Shown here piece after piece: positions 53,955 to 62,210 of a stretch of DNA of 64,000 bases (the stretch's first letter is position 1; each line of letters opens with the position of its first letter). Both the position numbers and the translations under genes were made by a program. The DNA comes from Clostridiales bacterium (GTDB taxonomy: Bacteria > Bacillota > Clostridia > Saccharofermentanales > Saccharofermentanaceae): assembly GCA_017961235.1 (NCBI GenBank), contig JAGCXQ010000049.1, forward strand, positions 1 to 64,000, in the 5' to 3' direction. The notes under the pieces were generated by a model. The model worked only from the letters and a program-made list of their open reading frames with translations. It was not told where the DNA came from and ran no database searches.

Positions 53955-55394
53955 ATGCTTTCTTTGACCAGAGATTCGGAAAAGATTCATAATACACGAT
54001 TTCGGCGCTTAAGAAGACCTTTTGCGCTTTTTATGATCCTTACATTTGTATCGTGTTTTTCCGCATGTAAGAAAGTTCATAATGATTTTCCCTCAATTCC
54101 GGTAACGGAATCCCAGCAAACGACGCAGACGTCCGGAAATGAAAGTGTTCCGGAGACGAAGTCCTTGGAGATCAAGATTGCATCTCCGCTGTCTTATGAG
54201 ACCTGTCAGTATCTGGCAAAGCTCTATTATGCTAAATCCGAGGGAATGCTCGGGGATGGCGTCACCGGTGATAATGTAGATCTGGCTTTTCTGGATTCGA
54301 TAGATATTCCTTTTGTAGTTAACGTGTACAGCACGTCTGAAAACGGATGTAATACGACTACGCTGAATCAGTGGAAAACAAGTGGTGACATGCCCGATAT
54401 CTTCCTTACGGATTCTTTTGATCAGGTGATCGGCGAGTCATTAGCCGCTCCGATCTCTGAGTATCTGGCCGAAAACCCGCTTCTTTCCGCTGACCGTATA
54501 TATCCCGGATTGCTTACGCCCTTCAGTCTGGATGGTAAACAGTACGGTATTCCGTACCAGACATCCGCGGCAGTGCTTTTCTGTGATATGGAAGTAATGC
54601 GCCAGGGAGGCATCTCTTCCGTGAGCTTCCGCCAGACACGAAGCTCGCTCATGCAGATGCTGTCAGAACTTGAAAAACTGAATGTAGAAGAGCAGACGGT
54701 GCTTCCTTTTTATCTTGCAGGTAATATGATGCCTTTCCTGCCTTCTGCCATGTTTAACAAAGAATACCTTTCGGCTTCGGATCCTAAGGATCGGACGGAA
54801 CAGGCATATCGTGACTCTATGTCTTATGTGGAATCGATCATCCGCTCGGGCTATTCCTATGAGAGTCTTACAGAAGAGCAGAGCACGGAGCTCTTTTCCG
54901 GCGTTTCTCCGCTCCTTTCAAGAAAACTCGGTGTGTGGTCGGGAACGACGGATGATCTGATGATCTATGATAACTATATGCCGCACACTCTTTGCCTGAT
55001 GCAGTATCCTGGTCTTCGGGAAGATGAATATACATCTCCGCTTCTGATCAGCTATCCGCTTCTGGTTTCATCTTCCTGTGAACATCCGAAAGAAGCCTGT
55101 GATCTTGCCTGCTTCCTGGCATTTGACGAAGATGCGCTGCTCCTTACATCCAGGCTTCAGCCAAGACTCGGCTATCTGCCTTCTGTTTCATCTCCTTCTG
55201 TTTGGAAAAGCTATGTTAAGACACAGAAATACGGAGATTATCTGGAACAGTATCAGCCTCTGATGACAAAAGCGATCATGATCCCCGCAGTTTCCGGTAG
55301 TGCCGGATATATGCAGGATCAGGAGTTTGTAAGTGACTATATTGAAAAACTGAATATTAAAAAGGTTAGGGAAGAAGACGGCACAGATACATAA
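53955..55394 (+). CDS. Extracellular solute-binding lipoprotein-like protein
   Basis: 479 residues resembling family 1 ABC sugar-binding proteins: signal-like N terminus (FALFMILTFVSCFSAC before KK), Ser/Thr linker, then strand-helix pattern with LNQWKTSGDMPDIFLTDSFDQV, GKQYGIPYQTSAAVLFCDMEVMRQGG, and HPKEACDLACFLAFDEDALLL. The lipobox FSAC has Phe at -3, weaker than usual. No ABC permease or ATPase gene is beside it, so it is an orphan receptor or has another function. Start ATG 53955 has AGGAACGG; upstream frame extends through the tRNA and is rejected. Transcription start overlaps the tRNA terminator. Confidence 0.8.
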   Translation: MLSLTRDSEKIHNTRFRRLRRPFALFMILTFVSCFSACKKVHNDFPSIPVTESQQTTQTSGNESVPETKSLEIKIASPLSYETCQYLAKLYYAKSEGMLGDGVTGDNVDLAFLDSIDIPFVVNVYSTSENGCNTTTLNQWKTSGDMPDIFLTDSFDQVIGESLAAPISEYLAENPLLSADRIYPGLLTPFSLDGKQYGIPYQTSAAVLFCDMEVMRQGGISSVSFRQTRSSLMQMLSELEKLNVEEQTVLPFYLAGNMMPFLPSAMFNKEYLSASDPKDRTEQAYRDSMSYVESIIRSGYSYESLTEEQSTELFSGVSPLLSRKLGVWSGTTDDLMIYDNYMPHTLCLMQYPGLREDEYTSPLLISYPLLVSSSCEHPKEACDLACFLAFDEDALLLTSRLQPRLGYLPSVSSPSVWKSYVKTQKYGDYLEQYQPLMTKAIMIPAVSGSAGYMQDQEFVSDYIEKLNIKKVREEDGTDT

Positions 55395-55408
55395 TAGAGG
55401 AGCGTAAC

Positions 55409-56500
55409 GTGGCTGACATTCGATTATCGCCAATTCGTATATTGGATTCCGCAAAGATCCGGGATCAGAGGATTCTTGATCCCGTGACGGATGATGTGCC
55501 TTCTTTTATCCGTTCAGTGCTTGCAGATACGAACCGGAAATACTTCACCGCTTCTTTTGTATCGGATGGAAAAGAACAGCTGTTTGGCGTATTGGGACTT
55601 GAGAACTACTCGGAAAAGAACAGAAGTGCGGATGCTGTGATGTATTTCCCTGAATCATCTTTATCTGATGAAGCTCCGATAAAAACCGAAGATGACCGAA
55701 AAGCGGCCTTTGACAGTCTTTTGAGATATGCGTTTTTTGATCAGCAGATCCACCGTATATCCGTACTTATTCCGGTAACGGATGAAACTTCCGAGAAGAT
55801 CCTTCTTGCCTGCCATATGAAACAGGAAGCGGTACTGGATGAAGCTCTGTATGTTCATGGTGCATACTGTGATGGCGCTTTGTTTTCGCTTCTTGATTCC
55901 GAGTATCCGGATTATTCTGTCGGATTTGTTCCGTTCCGGAAAGGTGTTGTTGCGATCCGTGGTGATAATGAGGTCATAGAGATGACCAGATTCTTCTCGT
56001 ACGGAAAACCGGTTGAAGGGAACCTGGAGAGAAATGTCGCCATTCGCACCGGTATTGCCGATAACCTGGGAATACTAAAAGAAGAAGGTTCACCGGAATA
56101 TAAGGATCTTTTCGATATGGAGTTTCCGAAAGAAGTCATGCGCTGTATGACAGAACTCAATGAATACTTTATGAAGAGAAGAACCGCTTTTACGATACAT
56201 GCCAAGCCGCTGCACGGCAGTGATTTTCAGAAAAAAGTATGGGATCAAGTAAGCACGATTCCGTATGGCGTCACCAGAAGCTATGAAGATATCGCACTGG
56301 ATCTTACCGGCGGGGATAAGGTTTCGGCCAGGAATCTGACTCGTGCCGTAGGTGCTGCCTGTGGTGATAATCCGCTCCCGATCCTGGTGCCGTGTCACCG
56401 TATCATCGGTAAAGACGGACGTCTTGTGGGCTTTTCCGGCGGCCTTGAGATCAAGGAATTTCTTCTGAACCACGAAATGTTCGGGATCCATCTGGCGTAA
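55409..56500 (+). CDS. GNAT-like domain fused to methylated-DNA-protein cysteine methyltransferase
   Basis: 363 residues, twice the size of a plain Ogt. The C-terminal ~85 residues are the alkyltransferase domain: SDFQKKVWDQVSTIPYGVTRSY, ARAVGAACGDNPLPILVPCHRIIGKDG with the PCHR acceptor Cys, then GFSGGLEIKEFLL. Residues ~1-165 follow the GNAT acetyltransferase pattern (LFGVLGLENYSEKNRSADAVMYF, LLRYAFFDQQIHRISVLIPV, HMKQEAVLDEALYV). The GNAT cofactor loop is not clearly kept, so acetylation activity is uncertain. The central ~100 residues are probably the Ogt N-terminal half. GTG 55409 after AGAGGAGCG. Confidence 0.87.
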   Translation: MADIRLSPIRILDSAKIRDQRILDPVTDDVPSFIRSVLADTNRKYFTASFVSDGKEQLFGVLGLENYSEKNRSADAVMYFPESSLSDEAPIKTEDDRKAAFDSLLRYAFFDQQIHRISVLIPVTDETSEKILLACHMKQEAVLDEALYVHGAYCDGALFSLLDSEYPDYSVGFVPFRKGVVAIRGDNEVIEMTRFFSYGKPVEGNLERNVAIRTGIADNLGILKEEGSPEYKDLFDMEFPKEVMRCMTELNEYFMKRRTAFTIHAKPLHGSDFQKKVWDQVSTIPYGVTRSYEDIALDLTGGDKVSARNLTRAVGAACGDNPLPILVPCHRIIGKDGRLVGFSGGLEIKEFLLNHEMFGIHLA

Positions 56501-56526
56501 ATGCTTATCTTAAAGGAGAATACAAT

Positions 56527-57159
56527 ATGAAAATAGATATGCCACCCTCTACTATGCTCAATCCTGTTCCGGTAGTGATGGTGTCCTGTGCGGGAAAAGA
56601 ACCCGCAAAGATCGATAAGAGGCCGAATATCATCACGTGCGCATGGGCGGGGACCGTCAATTCCGAGCCTCCGATGGTTTCGGTATCGATCCGTAAATCC
56701 CGTCATTCCCATGACCTGATCTGCGAGACGCAGGAGTTTGTCATCAATCTGGTTACGGAAGATCTTGCAAAAGCATGTGATTACTGCGGAGTCAGATCCG
56801 GAGCGAATGAAGATAAGTTTGAAAAAATGGAGCTTCATGCAGTCCCTGCTCCGAAGCTGAGTTATGCTCCGATGATCGAGGAAGCTCCGCTCTCGATCTC
56901 TTGTAAACTCAAGGACATCCTTGAGCTGGGATCTCATGATATGTTTCTCGCCGAAGTTGTCGGCGTTTCTGTCGATGAGCGCCTTCTTAACAGCAAAGGC
57001 AAAATCTGCCTGGAAAAGGCGCATCTTGTGACATATTGTCACGGGGATTACTACTCGATCGGGAGGATGCTCGGGTTCTTCGGTTATTCCGTCGCTTCAA
57101 AAGAAGCGCTCAGAAGAAGGATGCCCCCGAAAAAGACAAAGAAGAGTAACAAAAAATAA
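56527..57159 (+). CDS. Flavin reductase-like (FMN-binding split-barrel) protein
   Basis: 210 residues. PSTMLNPVPVVMVSCAG at the start, NIITCAWAGTVNSEPPMVSVSIRKSRHSHDLI and FVINLVTEDLAKACDYCGVRSG are the flavin-reductase/FMN-binding split-barrel pattern; the family supplies reduced flavin or binds FMN. Partner unknown. Basic C terminus (RRRMPPKKTKKSNKK) is odd and could be a nucleic-acid or membrane contact. AAAGGAGAATAC fixes ATG 56527. Confidence 0.88.
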   Translation: MKIDMPPSTMLNPVPVVMVSCAGKEPAKIDKRPNIITCAWAGTVNSEPPMVSVSIRKSRHSHDLICETQEFVINLVTEDLAKACDYCGVRSGANEDKFEKMELHAVPAPKLSYAPMIEEAPLSISCKLKDILELGSHDMFLAEVVGVSVDERLLNSKGKICLEKAHLVTYCHGDYYSIGRMLGFFGYSVASKEALRRRMPPKKTKKSNKK

Positions 57160-57180
57160 AGAGTAAATAAATGAATTAAG

Positions 57181-57210
57181 TTGACAATCGAAGTAATTAT
57201 TCATTAAAAT
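57181..57210 (+). promoter_or_regulatory. SigA promoter of rny
   Basis: TTGACA, 18-bp spacer, TAAAAT. It gives a leader of about 60 nt that contains the hairpin listed next. Confidence 0.75.
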
Positions 57211-57217
57211 TATATGG

Positions 57218-57241
57218 GTTCGAATCATCGAACGTATTTTT
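57218..57241 (+). terminator. Short hairpin plus T-run in the rny leader (possible attenuator)
   Basis: GTTCGA pairs with TCGAAC around ATCA and is followed by GTATTTTT, all between the promoter and the rny ribosome site. Six base pairs make a weak terminator, suited to partial attenuation. Confidence 0.4.
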
Positions 57242-57275
57242 GAATCTTGAAAACTAAATATTGGAGGTGAGTACC

Positions 57276-58850
57276 ATAGAACTTTGGTTAGCAATTCTAT
57301 TGATTGTAATTGCTTTCGCAGTCGGTGCTCTCATCAGTGTATGTTTTTCCGTATTATATTACCGCAAGGGTATGTCCGCAAAACAGCAGAAGCTGGAAGC
57401 AGATGTGGCTAAAGCAGAAGAAGATGCAGAAAGAGTGATTGGTGAGGCGCAGAAGAATGCTGAAAGCAGAAAGAGGGAACTTCTTTTACAGGCGAAAGAG
57501 GAGATAACTAACGCGAAACTCGATCTTGAGAAAGACGTTAGAGAGAGAAAATCCGAGATTGCCAGAGAAAGAAACCGTCTCGAGCAGAAAGAGGAATCTT
57601 TAAACCGTAAGATCGAAGCGATGGAACAGAAAGAGAGTGCTCTTGAATCCCGTGTCAGTGATGTAATGGCCATGGAAGAAAAGGCAAAGGAACTGGAACG
57701 TCAGAAAGTGATCGAACTGGAGAAAGTATCCGGTTTATCTGTAAGTGATGCTCGAAATCTTGTTCTTGATGCTGCTCAGCGTGAATACAGCCATGATATG
57801 GCAGTGATGCTCAAGCAGATGGAAGAACAGGCCAAGGCTGAAGCGGACAAGAAGTCCCGTGAGATCGTCGTGAATGCGATCCAGCGCTATGCTTCAGACT
57901 ATGTGTCCGAAGTGACCGTTTCGGTCGTGTCCCTGCCGAATGATGAGATGAAGGGACGTATTATTGGTCGTGAAGGAAGAAATATCCGTGCGATCGAAAC
58001 CAGCACAGGTGTTGATATTATCATCGACGATACTCCTGAAGCTGTTATTCTATCGAGTTTTGACCCAATCCGGCGTGAGATCGCCCGATTGACAATTGAA
58101 AGATTGATTTTGGATGGACGTATCCATCCTGCGAGAATCGAAGAGATGTCTCACAAAGCCCGTAAAGAAGTCAACCAGACGATCAAGCAAGAGGGTGAAA
58201 GAGCCGCTTTTGACACAGGAATCGTCGGACTGAATCCTGAGATCATCAAGTATCTCGGACGTTTGCGTTATCGTACAAGTTACGGGCAGAATGTGTTGCA
58301 GCATTCAATTGAAGTCGCCTGGCTTGCCAGCATGATGGCGGCTGAATTAGGTCTGGATGAGATGCTTGCTCGTAGAGCAGGCTTGTTGCATGATATCGGA
58401 AAGGCTGCTGACTTTGAACTTGAGGGTTCTCATATAGAGTTAGGTGCAGATATTGCCCGCCGTTATAAAGAAAACGATACGGTAATTAATGCGATCATGT
58501 CCCACCACGGTGACGTCGAGCCTACAACAGAAATCGCTGTTCTGGTTGCAGCAGCGGATGCGATTTCTGCGGCAAGACCGGGTGCCCGTCGTGAGAACAT
58601 GGAAACTTATGTCAAGAGAATCCAGAAGCTTGAAGAAATCGCTACCAGTTTTGATGGTGTCGAGAAAGCCTTTGCGATCCAGGCAGGTCGTGAAGTGCGT
58701 GTTATCGTCAGCCCGGATAAAGTATCCGATGACGATATGATCTTAAGAGCCCGTGATATCTGTAAGAGGATCGAGGAAGAACTCGATTATCCGGGACAGA
58801 TCAAGGTCAATATAATCCGTGAAACACGTGCCTCGGATGTAGCAAAGTAA
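57276..58850 (+). CDS. rny: Ribonuclease Y (probable ATA start)
   Basis: Membrane-anchored endoribonuclease that starts mRNA decay. 524 residues: N-terminal membrane helix ([22 protein letters not shown]), long coiled coil (~residues 30-160), KH domain ([21 protein letters not shown]) and HD domain ([20 protein letters not shown]). Start choice: GGAGGTG at 57262-57268 lies 7-9 bases before an ATA codon at 57276, whose product begins ELWLAIL, the right N terminus. TTG 57261 and GTG 57267 overlap or touch the ribosome site. No ATG lies in range. Confidence 0.92.
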   Translation: MELWLAILLIVIAFAVGALISVCFSVLYYRKGMSAKQQKLEADVAKAEEDAERVIGEAQKNAESRKRELLLQAKEEITNAKLDLEKDVRERKSEIARERNRLEQKEESLNRKIEAMEQKESALESRVSDVMAMEEKAKELERQKVIELEKVSGLSVSDARNLVLDAAQREYSHDMAVMLKQMEEQAKAEADKKSREIVVNAIQRYASDYVSEVTVSVVSLPNDEMKGRIIGREGRNIRAIETSTGVDIIIDDTPEAVILSSFDPIRREIARLTIERLILDGRIHPARIEEMSHKARKEVNQTIKQEGERAAFDTGIVGLNPEIIKYLGRLRYRTSYGQNVLQHSIEVAWLASMMAAELGLDEMLARRAGLLHDIGKAADFELEGSHIELGADIARRYKENDTVINAIMSHHGDVEPTTEIAVLVAAADAISAARPGARRENMETYVKRIQKLEEIATSFDGVEKAFAIQAGREVRVIVSPDKVSDDDMILRARDICKRIEEELDYPGQIKVNIIRETRASDVAK

Positions 58851-58860
58851 ACCGAAACAA

Positions 58861-58897
58861 AAAAAGAGTCTATTTCATTACGGAATAGGCTCTTTTT
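58861..58897 (+). terminator. Terminator after rny
   Basis: AAAAAGAGTCTATTTC pairs with GGAATAGGCTCTTTTTT (two wobbles) followed by the T-run. Confidence 0.88.
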
Positions 58898-58899
58898 TA

Positions 58900-58908
58900 T
58901 GGTAAAAT
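58900..58908 (+). promoter_or_regulatory. Extended -10 element before ymdB
   Basis: TGGTAAAAT directly after the rny terminator T-run; no good -35, 32 bp before the ymdB start. Confidence 0.45.
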
Positions 58909-58940
58909 AAGGGACAGTATTTAGAATAGAGGAGTATATC

Positions 58941-59729
58941 TTGCGGGTCCTTTTTGTAGGTGATGTGGTTGCCCATCCGGGAAAACGCATTTTGAAGAAT
59001 AAACTTAGATCTTTCCTGGATGAACACCAGGTGGATGCTTGTGTTGTTAACGCGGAAAATGTGGCGGCCGGTCTCGGTATCAATTACGCTTCGGCGAAAG
59101 AGATCTTTTCCTTTGGCGCAGACTGTATTACCTTAGGGAATCACGCTTTTTCCTGCCCCGGTTATCTTCAGTTTGCGGAGTCTGAGAAGAAGGTCATCCG
59201 ACCCGGAAATGTCAGTTCCTCCTGGCCGGGTTTCCCCGAATATCTGATCGATCTTGGAGAAAAAGGGCGTCTTTTAGTCGTTCCGGTCATGGGACAGGTC
59301 TTTGTCACACCGTTAGCGGACTCTCCTTTTGAATATTTTAAGTCAAATATCGACCGATGGAAGTCGGAATATAAACCAACAAACATTCTCATTGATTTTC
59401 ATGCGGAAACGACCAGTGAGAAGGGAGCCATGGGTTATTTCAGCGATGGAAGAGTTTCTCTGGTTCTTGGTACACATACGCATGTACAGACTGCGGATGA
59501 AACGATCCTTCCCTGTGGCACCGGGTATATCAGCGATGTCGGTATGACCGGAACAACGAGCGGGATCCTCGGCATGGATGCAGAAGCATCGATCCGCCGG
59601 CTTTCAGATAAACTCCCGGCAAGATACCAGCCTGCGGAAGGCCCTGCTGTGATGCATGCGATCCTTGCTGATCTTGATACCAATAATGGAAAGTGCCTGA
59701 AAATAGAAAGGGTAAAAGTATATGAATAG
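58941..59729 (+). CDS. ymdB: Metallophosphoesterase YmdB (TTG start)
   Basis: TIGR00282-type phosphodiesterase that hydrolyses 2',3'-cyclic AMP in B. subtilis and affects biofilm/motility choice. 262 residues. VLFVGDVVAHPGKR, NAENVAAGLGINYAS, LGNHAF, DFHAETTSEKGAMG and GTHTHVQTADE carry the dinuclear metal ligands. TTG 58941 is 6 bases after GAGGAG; no in-frame ATG precedes the motif. The rny-ymdB pair is conserved in Firmicutes, here split by a terminator. Confidence 0.93.
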   Translation: MRVLFVGDVVAHPGKRILKNKLRSFLDEHQVDACVVNAENVAAGLGINYASAKEIFSFGADCITLGNHAFSCPGYLQFAESEKKVIRPGNVSSSWPGFPEYLIDLGEKGRLLVVPVMGQVFVTPLADSPFEYFKSNIDRWKSEYKPTNILIDFHAETTSEKGAMGYFSDGRVSLVLGTHTHVQTADETILPCGTGYISDVGMTGTTSGILGMDAEASIRRLSDKLPARYQPAEGPAVMHAILADLDTNNGKCLKIERVKVYE

Positions 59730-60333
59730 TGAACTGCGTAAACCTACATGGATGACATATGTTATCTTTTCTGAAATCTTTGTCGTTCTTGTCTTTATCG
59801 ATCAATATACAAAGGATATTATTTCCAAATCCCTTGCACTTTCGCAGGTCGATCCGATCATCAAGAATTTCCTCTCGCTGATGTATGTGAGAAATACCGG
59901 TAGTGCTTTTAGCATGTTTTCCAATAAATCCTGGGGCGTGACCATGCTGTCGGTGATCTCTGCTATTGCGCTGGTCGTGCTTCTTTTCCTTGCGTTCTTC
60001 GTTCTTGCCCGATTCAGAAGCAGACGCTTGTCGATCGTACTGATCTTCCTTTCTGCGGGAACGCTCGGTAATCTCATCGACAGGATCCGTCTGAAATACG
60101 TTATTGACTTCATCCGCTTCGATTTCGGATCCTATACTTTCCCGATCTTTAATGTTGCGGATATATATGTTACATTGTCCTGCATCGCGTTGGCAGTAAT
60201 GCTGTTTTTTAACGAGAAGTTTATTCCCGAGATCCCGTTTTCTTCGAAAAAAGACGAAGAACAAGCGGAATCCGGTAATCTTTTCCCGAAAGAAGATAAT
60301 GATGCGGATATCCGCTCTCGTGAGGATAGATAA
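59722..60333 (+). CDS. lspA: Lipoprotein signal peptidase LspA
   Basis: Aspartic protease in the membrane that removes signal peptides from lipidated prolipoproteins, such as the DUF3048 and solute-binding lipoproteins of this window. 203 residues, four helices. FIDQYTKDII, MYVRNTGSAFSMF, GTLGNLIDRI (first catalytic Asp) and FPIFNVADIYV (second Asp). The C terminus carries an extra ~35 charged residues. Overlaps ymdB by 8 bases and rluD by 1. Confidence 0.94.
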   Translation: MNSELRKPTWMTYVIFSEIFVVLVFIDQYTKDIISKSLALSQVDPIIKNFLSLMYVRNTGSAFSMFSNKSWGVTMLSVISAIALVVLLFLAFFVLARFRSRRLSIVLIFLSAGTLGNLIDRIRLKYVIDFIRFDFGSYTFPIFNVADIYVTLSCIALAVMLFFNEKFIPEIPFSSKKDEEQAESGNLFPKEDNDADIRSREDR

Positions 60334-61241
60334 TGATCGAGTCTTTTATTGTCGAAAATTACACTGGAAGAGTAGATGCATATATTCCGAAGGCATGCCC
60401 TGATCTGACGAGATCCCGTGCAGCACAGCTGATCGCGGATGGAGCTGTTCTGATCGATGGTAAGCCGGTCAAGGCCTCTTTTAAGGTTCAGGGCGGAGAG
60501 AAGATCGATATCGATTTCCCGCCGCCGGTAGATACTGATGCGAAGCCTGAGGATATTCCTCTGGATATCGTCTATGAGGATGATGATCTGATTATCATCA
60601 ATAAGCCGCAGGGAATGGTCGTACATCCGGCTCCGGGACATTATTCCGGTACGCTGGTCAATGCACTCCTTTACCATTGCGCAGGAAAACTCTCTGATAT
60701 TAACGGTGTCATCCGACCGGGAATCGTGCATCGTATCGATATGGATACATCCGGACTGATGGTCGCGGTAAAGAATAATGAGACGCATCTGGCGATGGCA
60801 GAGATGATCGCAAATCACGAGGTTGTCAGAGAATATCGTGCCTGCGTGTATGGCATCGTCGATTCGGATAAAGGAACGATCCATGCGCCGATCGGCAGAG
60901 CCCAAAATGACAGAAGAAAGATGACTGTCTGTGAAGGAGGAAAAGACTCCATCACGCATTTTGAGGTGCTTGAAAGATTTAGAAAAGGAACGGATCTCCT
61001 CTGCCGGCTCGAGACAGGCCGTACGCATCAGATCCGCGCACATATGACGTATATCGGGCATCCATGTATCGGAGACCCGCTGTATGCACCGAAACGCGAG
61101 AAATATAATCTGCAAGGACAGGCGCTTCACAGTACATCGATCCGCTTTGTTCATCCGCGTACAGAAGAAATTATGGATTTTAAGGTGGATATTCCGGAGC
61201 ATTATAAGGTTCTCCTGGATCTTTTGAGAAATGATGCATAA
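60333..61241 (+). CDS. rluD: RluD-family pseudouridine synthase
   Basis: 302 residues. An S4-like RNA-binding domain (SRAAQLIADGAVLIDGKPVKASFKVQGGEKI) precedes the catalytic domain with GIVHRIDMDTSGLMV (catalytic Asp in HRxDxxTSG), RACVYGIVD and LETGRTHQIRAHM. Targets 23S rRNA uridines in E. coli RluD; the exact sites here are unknown. lspA-rluD is a typical Firmicutes pair. Ends inside the leader of phoH. Confidence 0.93.
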   Translation: MIESFIVENYTGRVDAYIPKACPDLTRSRAAQLIADGAVLIDGKPVKASFKVQGGEKIDIDFPPPVDTDAKPEDIPLDIVYEDDDLIIINKPQGMVVHPAPGHYSGTLVNALLYHCAGKLSDINGVIRPGIVHRIDMDTSGLMVAVKNNETHLAMAEMIANHEVVREYRACVYGIVDSDKGTIHAPIGRAQNDRRKMTVCEGGKDSITHFEVLERFRKGTDLLCRLETGRTHQIRAHMTYIGHPCIGDPLYAPKREKYNLQGQALHSTSIRFVHPRTEEIMDFKVDIPEHYKVLLDLLRNDA

Positions 61242-61254
61242 GGGAGGAACGGCT

Positions 61255-62208
61255 TTGAACGAAGAATTGGTTTTGCATGTTGATCACCTTTTTGAGATAG
61301 CTTCCAGCAACTGTGCCTGGCTGAAGGCCGTTGCCGAGATGTTCGGCACGGAAGTCGTTGCTCTGGATTCCGGTATCTCTATCAAAGGAAATGACGAGGC
61401 TGTCCATAAAGCGGAAAATGTCCTGAAAGCAATGGATAAGATCATCGGAAAGGAAGAACAGCTGGATTTCCTTTCAGTCCGGTATCTTTGCCTTCTGGAA
61501 GAAGAAAAGCGTCTTGCTGAGTTTATGGCGGACGAAGACCCGGTCATTCTGACCACGCCGGCCGGAAGATCTGTCCGGGCAAAGACTCTGGGACAGCGTG
61601 TATATGTGGATGCCATGTCGAAAAATGATGTGGTCATCTGTAAGGGCCCGGCTGGATCCGGAAAGACTTTTCTCGGTGTGGCTATGGCTGTCCTGGCACT
61701 TCGGAACCGTTCCGTATCCCGTATTATTCTGACACGTCCTGCCGTCGAAGCAGGTGAGAAGCTCGGATATCTCCCTGGAGATATCGAAGAAAAAGTAGAT
61801 CCTTATATGCGTCCGATCTATGACGCGCTTCTTGAACTCATGGGGCGGGATGCTTTTGAGCGTAATCTGGAGCGTGGCATTATCGAAGTTTCTCCTCTTG
61901 CATATATGCGAGGAAGAAACCTCGATGATTCCTTCATTTTGCTGGATGAAGCGCAGAATACTACGATCGAACAGATGATGATGTTCCTGACGCGTATGGG
62001 TATGAATTCCCGTGTCTGTGTATGTGGCGATACAACGCAGATCGATCTTCCTTCCGGATATCCGAACGGTCTGGATGATGCGATGCGTGTTCTCCGTGAT
62101 ATCTCCGGTATTTCTACAGTTTCATTACAGGAGACGGATATTGTCAGAAATCCGTTGGTACAAAAGATCATAATGGCTTATAATGCAAGGGAAAGGAGAA
62201 GATCCTGA
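61255..62208 (+). CDS. phoH: PhoH-like ATPase (TTG start)
   Basis: 317 residues. An N-terminal KH-like part, then the PhoH ATPase/RNA helicase-like domain: ICKGPAGSGKTFLGVAMA (Walker A), RPAVEAGEKLGYLPGD, DSFILLDEAQNTT (Walker B) and GDTTQIDLP. TTG 61255 lies seven bases after AAGGGAGGAA; ATG 61231 and 61234 are within rluD and precede that site. phoH is followed by the 7TM-HD gene (then usually ybeY). Confidence 0.92.
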   Translation: MNEELVLHVDHLFEIASSNCAWLKAVAEMFGTEVVALDSGISIKGNDEAVHKAENVLKAMDKIIGKEEQLDFLSVRYLCLLEEEKRLAEFMADEDPVILTTPAGRSVRAKTLGQRVYVDAMSKNDVVICKGPAGSGKTFLGVAMAVLALRNRSVSRIILTRPAVEAGEKLGYLPGDIEEKVDPYMRPIYDALLELMGRDAFERNLERGIIEVSPLAYMRGRNLDDSFILLDEAQNTTIEQMMMFLTRMGMNSRVCVCGDTTQIDLPSGYPNGLDDAMRVLRDISGISTVSLQETDIVRNPLVQKIIMAYNARERRRS

Positions 62209-62210
62209 CC

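Noticed and set aside
60343..60355. Third TGTCGAA (0A core) near the rluD start
   Set aside because: It lies in coding sequence (Ile-Val-Glu-Asn) without the longer shared element.
60132..61202. Minus-strand open frame of 356 codons opposite lspA/rluD
   Set aside because: Both plus-strand genes are real and the antisense product lacks any family pattern.
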